Shown here in pieces: positions 23,262 to 31,291 of a stretch of DNA of 35,151 nt (its first letter is position 1; each line of letters opens with the position of its first letter). The stretch comes from JBBSIN01 sp038232055 (GTDB lineage Bacteria; Actinomycetota; Actinomycetes; JADGOV01): the NCBI GenBank assembly GCA_038232055.1, contig JBBSIN010000020.1:1-35151 (forward strand), written 5' to 3'. A program made the translations under genes and the position numbers. Below the pieces are notes generated by a model, which saw nothing but the letters and a program-made list of their open reading frames with translations, was not told the DNA's origin and did not search any database.

Positions 23262-24797
23262 TCAGTCGTGGTCTATAGCGCCCCGCAGCCACGGCAACGG
23301 AAGTCGGGCGGCTATGACGACCGTACCGGCCCGACGACTTGTTACGTAGGTCCAATCGCCCGGTGCGCGCTCGACGTCCGCACCCGAGGATGTCTGCCAC
23401 AACGACGTCCAGCGCACCCTGACGAGCGAGGTGCCCGGCCGGGTGAAGCGCAACACGAGCGAGGCGATGTCGAGCTCGGTGAGCTGCGCCGGCGCCGACG
23501 CGACAGGCGTTGGCTGGGCGACCCGCCATACCGTCCAATGCGTGGATACGAACACGGGCACCAGCCACGACGGCGGGTGTTCGAGCAACGCCGCCTCGGC
23601 AACGCCGCCGGTGTCCAACGGAACATCCGGCCGGGCCACGAGCGTGACCGCGTTGTCATCGAGCCAGTGGCGGTAGGCCGCCGCAGACAGCGGTTGGTAG
23701 AGGACGGCGTTGCGCGCAAGATCCACCTGACGCTCCCATCCACGAGCCAGAGCGGCATGGGCGGCGACGAACCGGGCCTCCCAGTGGTCGCGGGTGAAGG
23801 GCACCTCCACACGTCCCACGGGCTCCGGGTGTGTGCGGAGATAGGTCAGCAACGGCCTGTAGTAGGCAGCGTTTGCGGAGGGCGCCCGCGAGCCCTGTAC
23901 GGCCGCGGCGACCGGTGCGGTCTGCCAGAGCAGGAGCGGAGGCAGCAGCGCGAAGAGCAACGTGCGTCGGCGCGCCTCGAGCAGCCCCCATGCGGCGACT
24001 GGCCCCCCCATGACTGCGGCAGCTCTGACGATGTTGCCTCCTACCGGATTGGTCACCGAGAAGCACACGCAGCCGGCGACACCGTAGAGGGCGATGGCGC
24101 GACGCGCTGTGATCCGGGTAGCCGGCAACAGCAGAAGACCAAGACCGACAAACGCAAGAAAGCCGAGAAACGTTGGAAGGGGGAAGGGGAAGGGACCGCT
24201 TTCGTGCCCCACGAAGGCCGCGAGCGGCCCGGACACTGCCGCGCACAGGGGGCTTGTGGTCCGGACCCCGATTTCGAAGAACCAGGCGAGCGCGGCGATC
24301 AACAAGAGCACGCCGACCAGCGGACTGGAGAGGCCACACGTCAGTGCGCACAGGCCGGCCACCGCCCGCCGGTTCGTGCGGGCGGCGAGCAGCGCTGCCA
24401 GGCCGGTGGCCAGCCCGAGGGCGAAAGGCCCCCGACCCACTATCAGGTCTACGACCGTGGAGACCGCGAACCACCAGGTAGCGACATGCGCGGCTCGGGA
24501 CTGACCGAGAAGTCGCGAGAAGCAGGCCGTCGATGCGAGGCAGGACAGGGCACTCACCGCGGCCACCCCCAGCACAGCGGCGAGAGGGGGAAAGAGCACG
24601 CTGTATCCGAGGATCGGATGGCCGCCGTACCACCGGCTGTTCCACAGCAAAACACCGTGCTGGCGGACCAACCAGGCTCGGTAGTCCTGTGCCGCAAAGT
24701 CGGGCCCGTGCAGCCCCGCGGCCATGACGGCGACACAGGCGAGCCCGGTCAGCGTCTCGGGTCGCCAGGCCAGCCGACGCAATCGGCGATGGCTCAT
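23262..24797 (-). CDS. Polytopic membrane protein, GT-C-like (PTPS-related membrane family?)
   Basis: The 511-residue product has about ten membrane helices followed by a hydrophilic C-terminal region of about 190 residues. After the first helix comes NSRWYGGHPILGYSVLFPPL, which resembles the loop of the bacterial 6-pyruvoyl-tetrahydropterin-synthase-related membrane family and of YfhO-like GT-C proteins. The tail (THWTVWRVAQP, LVRVRWTSLWQ, GDWTYVTSRRAG) resembles the extracytoplasmic beta domain of such proteins. A lipid-linked sugar transferase role is inferred, not shown. ATG 24797 was chosen because the upstream frame is proline- and arginine-rich. It converges on the PIG-V-like gene with 23 bp between stops and is divergent from the next transferase by 53 bp. 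Confidence 0.6.
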   Translation of the reverse strand: MSHRRLRRLAWRPETLTGLACVAVMAAGLHGPDFAAQDYRAWLVRQHGVLLWNSRWYGGHPILGYSVLFPPLAAVLGVAAVSALSCLASTACFSRLLGQSRAAHVATWWFAVSTVVDLIVGRGPFALGLATGLAALLAARTNRRAVAGLCALTCGLSSPLVGVLLLIAALAWFFEIGVRTTSPLCAAVSGPLAAFVGHESGPFPFPLPTFLGFLAFVGLGLLLLPATRITARRAIALYGVAGCVCFSVTNPVGGNIVRAAAVMGGPVAAWGLLEARRRTLLFALLPPLLLWQTAPVAAAVQGSRAPSANAAYYRPLLTYLRTHPEPVGRVEVPFTRDHWEARFVAAHAALARGWERQVDLARNAVLYQPLSAAAYRHWLDDNAVTLVARPDVPLDTGGVAEAALLEHPPSWLVPVFVSTHWTVWRVAQPTPVASAPAQLTELDIASLVLRFTRPGTSLVRVRWTSLWQTSSGADVERAPGDWTYVTSRRAGTVVIAARLPLPWLRGAIDHD

Positions 24798-24850
24798 GGC
24801 CGCACCGCGCCCCTGGTGCACGTGTCGATCCCCGTCAAAGGCCGTCGGCC

Positions 24851-26593
24851 GTGAGTCGCGTGGGCTCCCGCCCGGGGCGCTCCACCGCACTCTGCCTGGC
24901 TGCGGTGGGCGCGCTGGCCTCGACGCTGCTGGCCCTGTGCGGCGCTCCAGTGGCAGGACGGGTAGCCGGTCCGGGCACAACGCTCGCCCACCACCTCGCA
25001 GTGCCGGCTCGCGGACTCGGTGCGCACCGGCTAGTCGCCGTCGCCGTGTGCGTCTTGACCGCCTCGTGGTTCGTCGCGGTAGGACTTGCGGCTCGCGGCC
25101 GGCTCTCCGTACGCGGGACCTGGCTCGTCGGCGCCGGGTGGCTGCTGCCGCTGGTCATGGGTGGACCGGTGCTGTCGGCGGACTCGGCGGCGTACCGCGC
25201 AGACGGACTGCTCCTCGCCCAGCACCGTGATCCGTACACGACTTTCCTCTCAGCCGTGCACTCCCCGTTGCTTACCGCGGTCGACCCCCGATGGCTTGCC
25301 ACCCGGGCGCCGTACGGACCCTTGGCGCTCATCGGCCTTCGGGCGGCCGATGCGACGCCGTACCCGGTGGCCGTCCTCCGGGTCGCCGCGCTGGTCACTG
25401 TCGTGCTGGCGGCGGCGTGCATCCATCTGGCTTCGGGACGGACGGCAGCTCCTCTCGCCTTTTTCCTGCTGGCACCCGTCGTCACCGTGCATGTCGTTGG
25501 CAGTGCCCACCTGGACGCGGTCGTGGCCTCGCTCGTCGCAGCCGCCGCGCTCTCGCACCGCAGCGGGCGACCGGTCGGGGCGGCTGCTCTCGCCGGACTG
25601 GCGGCGGCGGTCAAAGCGCCGGCGGGGCTGCTCGCCGTCGCCGTCGTCCTCGGACCAGCGGCCTCCGGCCGGGAGCGCGTGCGCCGGGCCTTCGCCGCCA
25701 TGGCTGCGTACGCCGTACCCGCTGTGCTGGTCGGGGACCCGTTCGGGCCGGTGCGCGCCGCGGTCGGCGTCGGCGGTGTGGTCCCGGCACCGGGGTTGTC
25801 CCGGGTCCTGCCAGCCTCAACCCGTGGTGGACTCACGGCCGTTGCGGTCGTCACGGCATTGGTGCTGGTCGTGGTCCAGCGTCGGGACGTCCTTCGGGCC
25901 GCAGGCACCGGACTGCTCGCGATCGCGGTGCTCGGGCCGGCTGCCTACCCGTGGTACGTCGCATGGTCCCTGCCGCTCCTTGCTCTCACCCTGCCCGAGA
26001 ACTGGTTACCCCGGTGCGCTCCTGCGGTGGGGCTACTCGGGCTGCTCGCCCTCCCCAGCGTCATACACGCGTCGGCTGCCCAGGCGGGAAGCAGCACCGC
26101 TGCCATCACACCCGGTACTGCGGTCCCGGAGTCGTTGAGCACCGCGCCGACCGCGCCGGCGACCACCAGCGGCAGGCCGGCAAGGCGGGCGGCGGCCGGT
26201 AGCAGGGCCCGGCTTCGTCGATGCACCGTGAGCACTGCGGCGACGAGGGTCCCGACGGTGAAGCTGCTGTGGATGAAGCTGCCGCCGCTGGCCGCGAATC
26301 GCCGACCCAGCACCGGCAGGGCGGCTCCACTGCGGAGTCCCGCCGTGAACCGCTGGACATGCCCGTGCTGCATCGGGTGTGCCACGACGAGTGCGACCAA
26401 CGCGGCGCCGGCCGTCGCCAGTGACAGCGGAGCGCGGAGGGGATACCGGCGGATCCAGACCCCGAGCAGGGGGGCGCCGAGCAGGGGGACGGCGAGAAGG
26501 AGCGTCAAGAGGCCGCCCAGATCGTCCCCGAAATGCGGCAGGCCGTCGGAGAGGGCGGCTGCGCCGAGCACGAGTACGGCGAGCGACGAGTGA
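24851..26593 (+). CDS. Polyprenyl-phosphate-mannose-dependent mannosyltransferase (MptA/B-like, GT-C)
   Basis: The first 410 residues or so form a polytopic GT-C protein with SADSAAYRADGLLLAQHRDP, the acidic loop after the first long helix, and YTTFLSAVHSPLL. TRAPYGPLALIG and AYPWYVAWSLPLLAL follow. This is the layout of actinobacterial alpha-1,6-mannosyltransferases that extend lipoglycan backbones. The native protein should end soon after LLGLLALPSVIHA (about 26,070). Instead the frame has no stop until TGA 26591-26593, adding about 170 residues that are antisense to the convergent AlkP-like gene. Those residues are low-complexity (Ala, Arg, Ser, Pro) and unlikely to be native. GTG 24851 lies 53 bp from the divergent membrane-protein gene. 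Confidence 0.7.
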   Translation: MSRVGSRPGRSTALCLAAVGALASTLLALCGAPVAGRVAGPGTTLAHHLAVPARGLGAHRLVAVAVCVLTASWFVAVGLAARGRLSVRGTWLVGAGWLLPLVMGGPVLSADSAAYRADGLLLAQHRDPYTTFLSAVHSPLLTAVDPRWLATRAPYGPLALIGLRAADATPYPVAVLRVAALVTVVLAAACIHLASGRTAAPLAFFLLAPVVTVHVVGSAHLDAVVASLVAAAALSHRSGRPVGAAALAGLAAAVKAPAGLLAVAVVLGPAASGRERVRRAFAAMAAYAVPAVLVGDPFGPVRAAVGVGGVVPAPGLSRVLPASTRGGLTAVAVVTALVLVVVQRRDVLRAAGTGLLAIAVLGPAAYPWYVAWSLPLLALTLPENWLPRCAPAVGLLGLLALPSVIHASAAQAGSSTAAITPGTAVPESLSTAPTAPATTSGRPARRAAAGSRARLRRCTVSTAATRVPTVKLLWMKLPPLAANRRPSTGRAAPLRSPAVNRWTCPCCIGCATTSATNAAPAVASDSGARRGYRRIQTPSRGAPSRGTARRSVKRPPRSSPKCGRPSERAAAPSTSTASDE

Positions 26594-28020
26594 CGCGCCG
26601 TCGCCAGCCCCGCCGCCAGCACCAGCACGGACCCGGTGAGCACGGCGGCGGCCAGGTTTCCAGTGCCGACAAATCGTCCAGCCACGAGCGGCGAGTCACC
26701 GAGCGGGGCGGACAGCTGCAGCGGGCCACGCGCGACCGCGTCGAGAGCGAGAACGGCAACGCAGACAGCGGCGACCGACTGGTCGACGCTCACGGACCGC
26801 CGCAGCGCCATGAGGGCTACCGTCAGCAGCGCCGCGATGCCCACGACCAACACGGCGTACGGCCAGCGCCCCCATCGCCACCACGGCAGCAGCATGGCAA
26901 GCCAGCTTGCGACTGGCAGCAGCGCGGCAGCCACCAGCAGCGAAGCAGTCGGGTCGGGTGGCGCACGCCCGAAGGAGAGCGCGGTGAGCACCGCCGCGGC
27001 GAGCACAGTCGTGCCGAGCAGGATCCAACCTAGGTCGCTCGCGAGACCGCGGCCGAGCACCGCCCGTCGGTCGGCATCAACAAGGGCTGCTACCGACGGG
27101 TGGTGAGCGGTGACGGTCATGGCCGACCCGACCATGGCGGCCGGTGTGTGGAGGCCGAGCGCCGCCATAACGGTCGGGCCGACGTCGATGAGCTGCACAT
27201 AGGGCGGCCGGCCGGTGCTGGTGCTGGTGAGCGCACCGCGCCGCAGCCCGGTGGCCACGGCGACGTGCAGGCGCGCGTGACCGGGCCGGTCCGCGGTGCC
27301 TAGGACGAGGAGGAGGTCGGCCGGCGTGAACCCCGCCAGGCAGCTCGCGACCACCGCGTCGGCGCGGTGCTGATCCGCCCGACTTCCGCCAGCGCCGGCC
27401 AGGGCGTCGGTCTGAACCGCGACGACGACGGCCCCCGCTGCCCATGCCGCCGCGACGTTGGGGGCCGACCGGGCGACGCGCTTGCCATTGCTGAGGAGCA
27501 GCCCGGCGCCCGGCCCGACAGCGCCGGTCGCGACACCGGCGGCCTGGAGCGCTGAGCCGAGCACCCCCACTTGGGCGGCGTAACGGGAGTGGGCTTCACG
27601 CCTCCCCGCGGTGGCCAGGGAGGGTGATCTGCCGCAATCTGTGCCCGAAGTCACCGCCCGGTTGGCCGCGCCTAGGGTCAGCGCCCCGCCGATGCACGAG
27701 GTGACCGGCTCGCCGGACGCGACGGACAGCAGGCCCACCGCTGACCGGTCGACAAGGGCCCGAAGCACGGGCATCTCGCTTGCGGTGACGTCGTCCCACA
27801 CCAGGCCCGGGATGGCGAGCAGGATGACGCGGCGGACATGGCGTGGTGCAGGTGCGGTCGCCTGCGCCGTCTCGCCTACCAGCAGAGTCGCGGCCCCGAC
27901 GCACGCCGCGACGGTGACGGACCGAACCGCTTGCGACCACATCGGACCCGGACGATGCCAGCCACGGATGAGAGCAGCGTGAGGACGGCCGGCGCCGATG
28001 GCGGTTGGCCGGGACGGCAT
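25945..28020 (-). CDS. AlkP-like domain plus multi-TM envelope protein
   Basis: The 691-residue protein begins with a signal sequence or anchor (VTVAACVGAATLLVGETAQA). An extracytoplasmic domain follows that resembles the alkaline-phosphatase superfamily: HVRRVILLAIPGLVWDDV, SVASGEPVTS, LVLGTADRPGHARL and YVQLIDVGPTVMAALGLHTP. The metal-ligand set is not obvious, so catalysis is doubtful. From about residue 320 there are roughly ten membrane helices, the last at DSGTAVPGVMAAVLLPAWAA. The frame then runs 40 residues further, antisense to the convergent mannosyltransferase, before stopping at 25945. ATG 28020 has GAGGGT upstream; ATG 27942 is an alternative. Similar actinobacterial proteins are uncharacterised. 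A role in envelope glycan assembly is inferred from its neighbours. Confidence 0.65.
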   Translation of the reverse strand: MPSRPTAIGAGRPHAALIRGWHRPGPMWSQAVRSVTVAACVGAATLLVGETAQATAPAPRHVRRVILLAIPGLVWDDVTASEMPVLRALVDRSAVGLLSVASGEPVTSCIGGALTLGAANRAVTSGTDCGRSPSLATAGRREAHSRYAAQVGVLGSALQAAGVATGAVGPGAGLLLSNGKRVARSAPNVAAAWAAGAVVVAVQTDALAGAGGSRADQHRADAVVASCLAGFTPADLLLVLGTADRPGHARLHVAVATGLRRGALTSTSTGRPPYVQLIDVGPTVMAALGLHTPAAMVGSAMTVTAHHPSVAALVDADRRAVLGRGLASDLGWILLGTTVLAAAVLTALSFGRAPPDPTASLLVAAALLPVASWLAMLLPWWRWGRWPYAVLVVGIAALLTVALMALRRSVSVDQSVAAVCVAVLALDAVARGPLQLSAPLGDSPLVAGRFVGTGNLAAAVLTGSVLVLAAGLATARHSSLAVLVLGAAALSDGLPHFGDDLGGLLTLLLAVPLLGAPLLGVWIRRYPLRAPLSLATAGAALVALVVAHPMQHGHVQRFTAGLRSGAALPVLGRRFAASGGSFIHSSFTVGTLVAAVLTVHRRSRALLPAAARLAGLPLVVAGAVGAVLNDSGTAVPGVMAAVLLPAWAADACMTLGRASSPSSPTAGAHRGNQFSGRVRARSGRDHATYHG

Positions 28021-28180
28021 GCCTGACCCTCAGCGGATGAAGCGTGATTGTCCTACACCAACGAACATAGTCGGCGCGGGCCCTTAGACGTGGGTGACGG
28101 CGAAATGTTGGTGTGCCGCTCCCGGCGGCGGGTAGGACGCATCGGACACGCACCGAATCACGAGCAGGGAGACATATCGG

Positions 28181-28462
28181 ATGAGCAATCGTTCCTCAGG
28201 AAACGCCTCACGGGACTCTCGTCGGATCAGCACCGAAACAAAGGCATCGACCAAGACCACTGAGTTCTTCGCCTATGCGGCTGCGGTGGTCGCGATCGTC
28301 ATCACCGCCTTGGTTGTCGGCGACGAGGGAACCGGGGGCGATGCTTTCGGCGCCCCGACGGCCCTTCGGCTCATCACCTACTTGACCATCGGCTATATGG
28401 TGGCCCGAGGTTTGGCCAAGGCCGGTAGCCGCGACTTCTACGACGACCGGGGCGACAACTGA
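28181..28462 (+). CDS. Small two-helix membrane protein
   Basis: This 93-residue protein has a polar head (SSGNASRDSRRISTETKAS), one helix (FFAYAAAVVAIVITALVVG), a loop, and a second hydrophobic stretch (ALRLITYLTIGYMVARGLA). It ends in a charged tail (SRDFYDDRGDN). The block RGLAKAGSRDFYDD after a TIGYM helix recurs in many small actinobacterial membrane proteins of unknown function. ATG 28181 has an AGGGAGA ribosome-binding site. It is monocistronic, is followed by a textbook terminator, and is divergent from the AlkP-like gene. I do not know its function. Confidence 0.75.
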   Translation: MSNRSSGNASRDSRRISTETKASTKTTEFFAYAAAVVAIVITALVVGDEGTGGDAFGAPTALRLITYLTIGYMVARGLAKAGSRDFYDDRGDN

Positions 28463-28506
28463 CGCATCGTGCCCCCACCGGGGAGCGTAGCCGCAGGCAG
28501 TGGAGT

Positions 28507-28552
28507 GAAGCGGGTCCGGATATTTTCCGGCCCGCTTCGCTTTCTGTTTTCG
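28507..28552 (+). terminator. Rho-independent terminator
   Basis: GAAGCGGG pairs with CCCGCTTC and CCGGA with TCCGG around a one-base bulge and a 5-nt loop (28507-28538). A T-rich tail (GCTTTCTGTTTT) follows. It isolates the small membrane protein from mntH. Confidence 0.85.
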
Positions 28553-28584
28553 TGGCAAGGCGTAGGACGTCGTAAAGCAGAACT

Positions 28585-28613
28585 GTCTTTTAGCCTCGCG
28601 AATGCCATAAGAC
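28585..28613 (+). promoter_or_regulatory. Imperfect dyad in the mntH promoter, candidate metal-regulator operator
   Basis: The 29-bp segment has perfect outer arms GTCTT and AAGAC and further matched T, GC and T positions around a TCGCGA centre. A TAAGAC at 28608-28613 could be a -10 box, so binding would block the promoter. A DtxR/MntR-type regulator is a guess from the gene downstream; the sequence is not a canonical iron box. Confidence 0.35.
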
Positions 28614-28667
28614 TGGACGGGACGGCATCGGGAGTCGGGGAATCTTCGTCGACCGAAGGCAGGTGCT

Positions 28668-29951
28668 GTGACTACGGCACCAGGCCCTTCGGTCGTGCCC
28701 GGACGCGACGCCTCCGCCCTGGAAGAAGTGCAAGGCCGCGGCCGGCTGCGGGGAGTGCTGCCGCTGCTGGGGCCGGCGTTCGTCGCCGCGATCGCGTACG
28801 TCGACCCGGGCAACTTCGCGACGAACTTCAGCGGCGGCGCGGCGTACGGCTATCGGCTGCTCTGGGTGATCGTCGCGGCCAACCTGATGGCGATGCTCAT
28901 CCAGTCCCTGTCGGGCAAGGTGGGCCTGGCGACCGGGTGCAACCTCGCCGAGCTCTGCCGGGAGTACTACCCGCGCCCGGTGGTGTGGGCGCTGTGGGGT
29001 CAGGCAGAAGCGGTCGCGATGGCCACCGATCTCGCCGAGATCATCGGTGGGGCGGTCGCGCTGAACCTGCTGTTCGGGATTCCGCTGTTCCCGGCTGGGA
29101 TGCTCACCGGCGCGGTGGCGTTCGGCCTGCTGGGCTTACAGAGCCGCGGCTACCGCAGGTTCGAGATCGTCATCGCCGGGCTGCTGGGGGTGATCCTGCT
29201 CGGCTTCGGCTACGACCTGCTGCGGGTGGGGGCCGACGCCCGTGGCGTGGCCGCCGGTCTGCTGCCCAGCTTCGCGGGGACCGACAGCGTCCTGCTCGCG
29301 ACCGGGATCCTGGGTGCCACGGTGATGCCACACGTGATCTACCTGCACTCGGCGCTGACCCAGCAGCGGATTCCGCCTCGCGACGCCGCCGAGCGGCGCA
29401 CCCTGCTGCGCCACCAGCGCCTGGACGTGGTCCTCGCGATGAGCCTGGCGGGCCTGGTGAACATGGCCATGTTGGTCATCGCCGCTCGGCTGTTCTTCGG
29501 CTCCAGCCAGGGCGCCGCCGCCGACACCATCGAGGAGGTGCACGCCGGGATCAGCCGACTGGTGGGCCCGGCGGCGGCATTGGTGTTCGCGCTGACGCTG
29601 GCGGCGTCCGGGTTCGCCTCCTCCAGCGTCGGGACGTACGCCGGGCAGGTCGTGATGCAGGGCTTTCTGCGCCGGCGGATCCCGCTGCTGCTGCGACGTG
29701 GGTTGACGATGGCGCCGGCGTTGCTCGTCCTTGGCGCCGGCGCGGACCCGACGCGGGCGTTGGTGATCAGTCAGGTGGTCCTGTCGTTCGGGATCCCGTT
29801 CGCGCTGGTACCGCTGGTCCTGCTGACCCGGCGGGCGGAGATCATGGGTGAACTCGTCAATCGGCCCCTGACCACGGCCGTGGCCGCGGTCGCCGCGGTC
29901 GTCATCGTCGCGCTCAACGCGCTTCTGCTCTTCCAGACCCTGTTCGGCTGA
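28668..29951 (+). CDS. mntH: Nramp-family manganese/divalent metal importer
   Basis: MntH is a proton-coupled importer of Mn2+ (and Fe2+) in the cytoplasmic membrane. The 427-residue protein has 11 or so helices. The helix-1 metal motif is DPGN (46-49) and the helix-6 motif GATVMPH has Ala217, Met220 and His222. The Met and Ala in helix 6 are the residues that favour Mn2+/Fe2+ over Mg2+ or Ca2+. GTG 28668 is preceded by AGGTG at short spacing; the 31-residue cytosolic head is normal. It stands near a dimanganese catalase gene and has a dyad in its promoter, which together suggest a manganese and peroxide response unit. Confidence 0.92.
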   Translation: MTTAPGPSVVPGRDASALEEVQGRGRLRGVLPLLGPAFVAAIAYVDPGNFATNFSGGAAYGYRLLWVIVAANLMAMLIQSLSGKVGLATGCNLAELCREYYPRPVVWALWGQAEAVAMATDLAEIIGGAVALNLLFGIPLFPAGMLTGAVAFGLLGLQSRGYRRFEIVIAGLLGVILLGFGYDLLRVGADARGVAAGLLPSFAGTDSVLLATGILGATVMPHVIYLHSALTQQRIPPRDAAERRTLLRHQRLDVVLAMSLAGLVNMAMLVIAARLFFGSSQGAAADTIEEVHAGISRLVGPAAALVFALTLAASGFASSSVGTYAGQVVMQGFLRRRIPLLLRRGLTMAPALLVLGAGADPTRALVISQVVLSFGIPFALVPLVLLTRRAEIMGELVNRPLTTAVAAVAAVVIVALNALLLFQTLFG

Positions 29952-30000
29952 CGGCCCACGTCCTCGCTTCGCCGAGGCGCCCGTCGGATAGCGGCACCGC

Positions 30001-30206
30001 ATGACGGAGAACACGAACCGCGTGACCCCCCTCGAGGCGCAGCAGCTCGACCCTGACCACGCCACGTGGGGACTCGCCCCCGAAACGCCCCCGCACCCCG
30101 ACGCTGAGCGGATGGAGGGGCGTTGCGAGAGGGCGGCCCGCTCGGCAGCGATGACGACGGTCCGGACCAGTCACAGACCGCGCCGGGTGGCACCTCTCTT
30201 ACCTGA
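30001..30206 (+). pseudogene. Small hydrophilic gene with a frameshift
   Basis: ATG 30001 opens about 38 codons with very high third-position GC and a natural composition (TENTNRVTPLEAQQLDPDHA, then TWGLAPETPPHPDAER). Around 30113 the frame loses this quality, while the frame one base back continues well as GGPLGSDDDGPDQSQTAPGG to TGA 30204-30206. One indel would restore a product of about 68 residues, acidic and probably disordered. I do not recognise the family. It lies between mntH and the Mn-catalase terminator. It could be a pseudogene, a sequencing error or a slippage gene. Confidence 0.4.
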
Positions 30207-30266
30207 GGCAGTGGACGCAGTCTCGGGTGCACGTCACCTGAAGGACTGCCCACCCAGACATGGCGA

Positions 30267-30300
30267 GAGGCGCCGGAACGGGAAACCGTCCCGGCGCCTC
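30267..30300 (-). terminator. Hairpin terminator of the Mn-catalase gene
   Basis: A 15-bp stem (30267-30281 with 30286-30300) has one mismatch and a GAAA tetraloop on the + strand. It begins 16 bp after the catalase stop. No T-tract follows on the minus strand, so it would be a U-less terminator of the kind common in actinobacteria. Confidence 0.75.
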
Positions 30301-30316
30301 GCTGCGAGGCGGTCGC

Positions 30317-31120
30317 TTACTGCACGGTCTGCTCGGAGGCGTGCCCGACCGGGTCGGTGTCGAACTGGAACCCGAAGTCGCTGTTGGCCTCTCCCAACTG
30401 GAAGCCCTCGGCGGTCTTGGCCTGCACCTTCTCACCCTCGCCGAACCCGTCGGAGTCGTGGATGTAGATGTGCGCCAGCTTCTCGTCGCCCTGCAGCGTC
30501 CCCGGCGGGAAGTTGTCGGTGATCGACGCGAGCGCCGCCTCGAACAGCTTCTGGTGCGTGATCTCGCGGGTCATGAGGAAGTTGAGCGTGTCCTTGACGC
30601 CGGGGTCGTCGCAGCACTTGATGAGGCGCTCGTAGACGATCTTGGCGCGACCTTCGGCGGCGATGTCGGACTGCAGGTCGGCGACCGGCTGGCCGATGGT
30701 GTCGATGTACGCCGCGGTCCACGGCGCGCCCATGGAGTCGGTGAGCCGCGGACCGCCACCGCCGAGCATGTTCGGACCGCTGTTCAGCGAGAGGCTCACG
30801 AACTTGTTGGCGTTGCCGTCGAGGAGTTCACCGAGGTAGTTGCCCTCGACCTTGTCCACCATCTCCGATGGGGAGCCCTTCAGCAGCAGGACGAGCGTCT
30901 GCGCCACCATCTCCAGGTGGGACAGCTCCTCCGTCGCGATGTCGAGGAGCATGCTGCGGCGGGCGCCGTCCGGCTCGTTCCACCCCTGGGTGAAGTACCG
31001 CATGGCCGCCGCGAGCTCACCGTTGGGACCGCCGAACTGCTCCAGCAGCAGCTTGCCGAACTCCGGGTTGGGCTGGTCCACCCGAACCGTGTGCATCATC
31101 TTCTTGTTGTGCAGGAACAT
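30317..31120 (-). CDS. Manganese (dimanganese) catalase
   Basis: The enzyme disproportionates hydrogen peroxide at a dinuclear manganese centre in a four-helix bundle. The 267-residue product carries the expected ligands: Glu35 (GGPNGELAAAMRYF), Glu65 and His68 in TEELSHLEM, Glu156 in DIAAEGRAK, and His189 in TREITHQ. The opening MFLHNKKMMHTVRVDQPNPEF is typical. The C-terminal tail is rich in Gly and Gln, as usual. ATG 31120 follows GAGGAC. It faces the mntH side with its own terminator, and an Nramp importer nearby could supply its metal. All catalytic ligands are present, so activity is expected. Confidence 0.95.
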   Translation of the reverse strand: MFLHNKKMMHTVRVDQPNPEFGKLLLEQFGGPNGELAAAMRYFTQGWNEPDGARRSMLLDIATEELSHLEMVAQTLVLLLKGSPSEMVDKVEGNYLGELLDGNANKFVSLSLNSGPNMLGGGGPRLTDSMGAPWTAAYIDTIGQPVADLQSDIAAEGRAKIVYERLIKCCDDPGVKDTLNFLMTREITHQKLFEAALASITDNFPPGTLQGDEKLAHIYIHDSDGFGEGEKVQAKTAEGFQLGEANSDFGFQFDTDPVGHASEQTVQ

Positions 31121-31291
31121 GGCGTCCTCTCCGGGTCATCGAGGCGCGGAAGCGCGTCGTGTCCGAGGTCTACCCGATGCCCAGGCGGCCAGACGGTTCG
31201 GTGCGTGGTCATCGCGAGTTTTCGGGTGGGTAGAGCTTCCGTCGTGTCAGCGCATGGTTCTCGACCACCGGAGCGGGTCCGCATCCCGGTG

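Noticed and set aside
28469..29851. 460-codon + strand frame overlapping mntH
   Set aside because: It is Arg/Gly/Ala-rich and out of frame with the clear Nramp protein.
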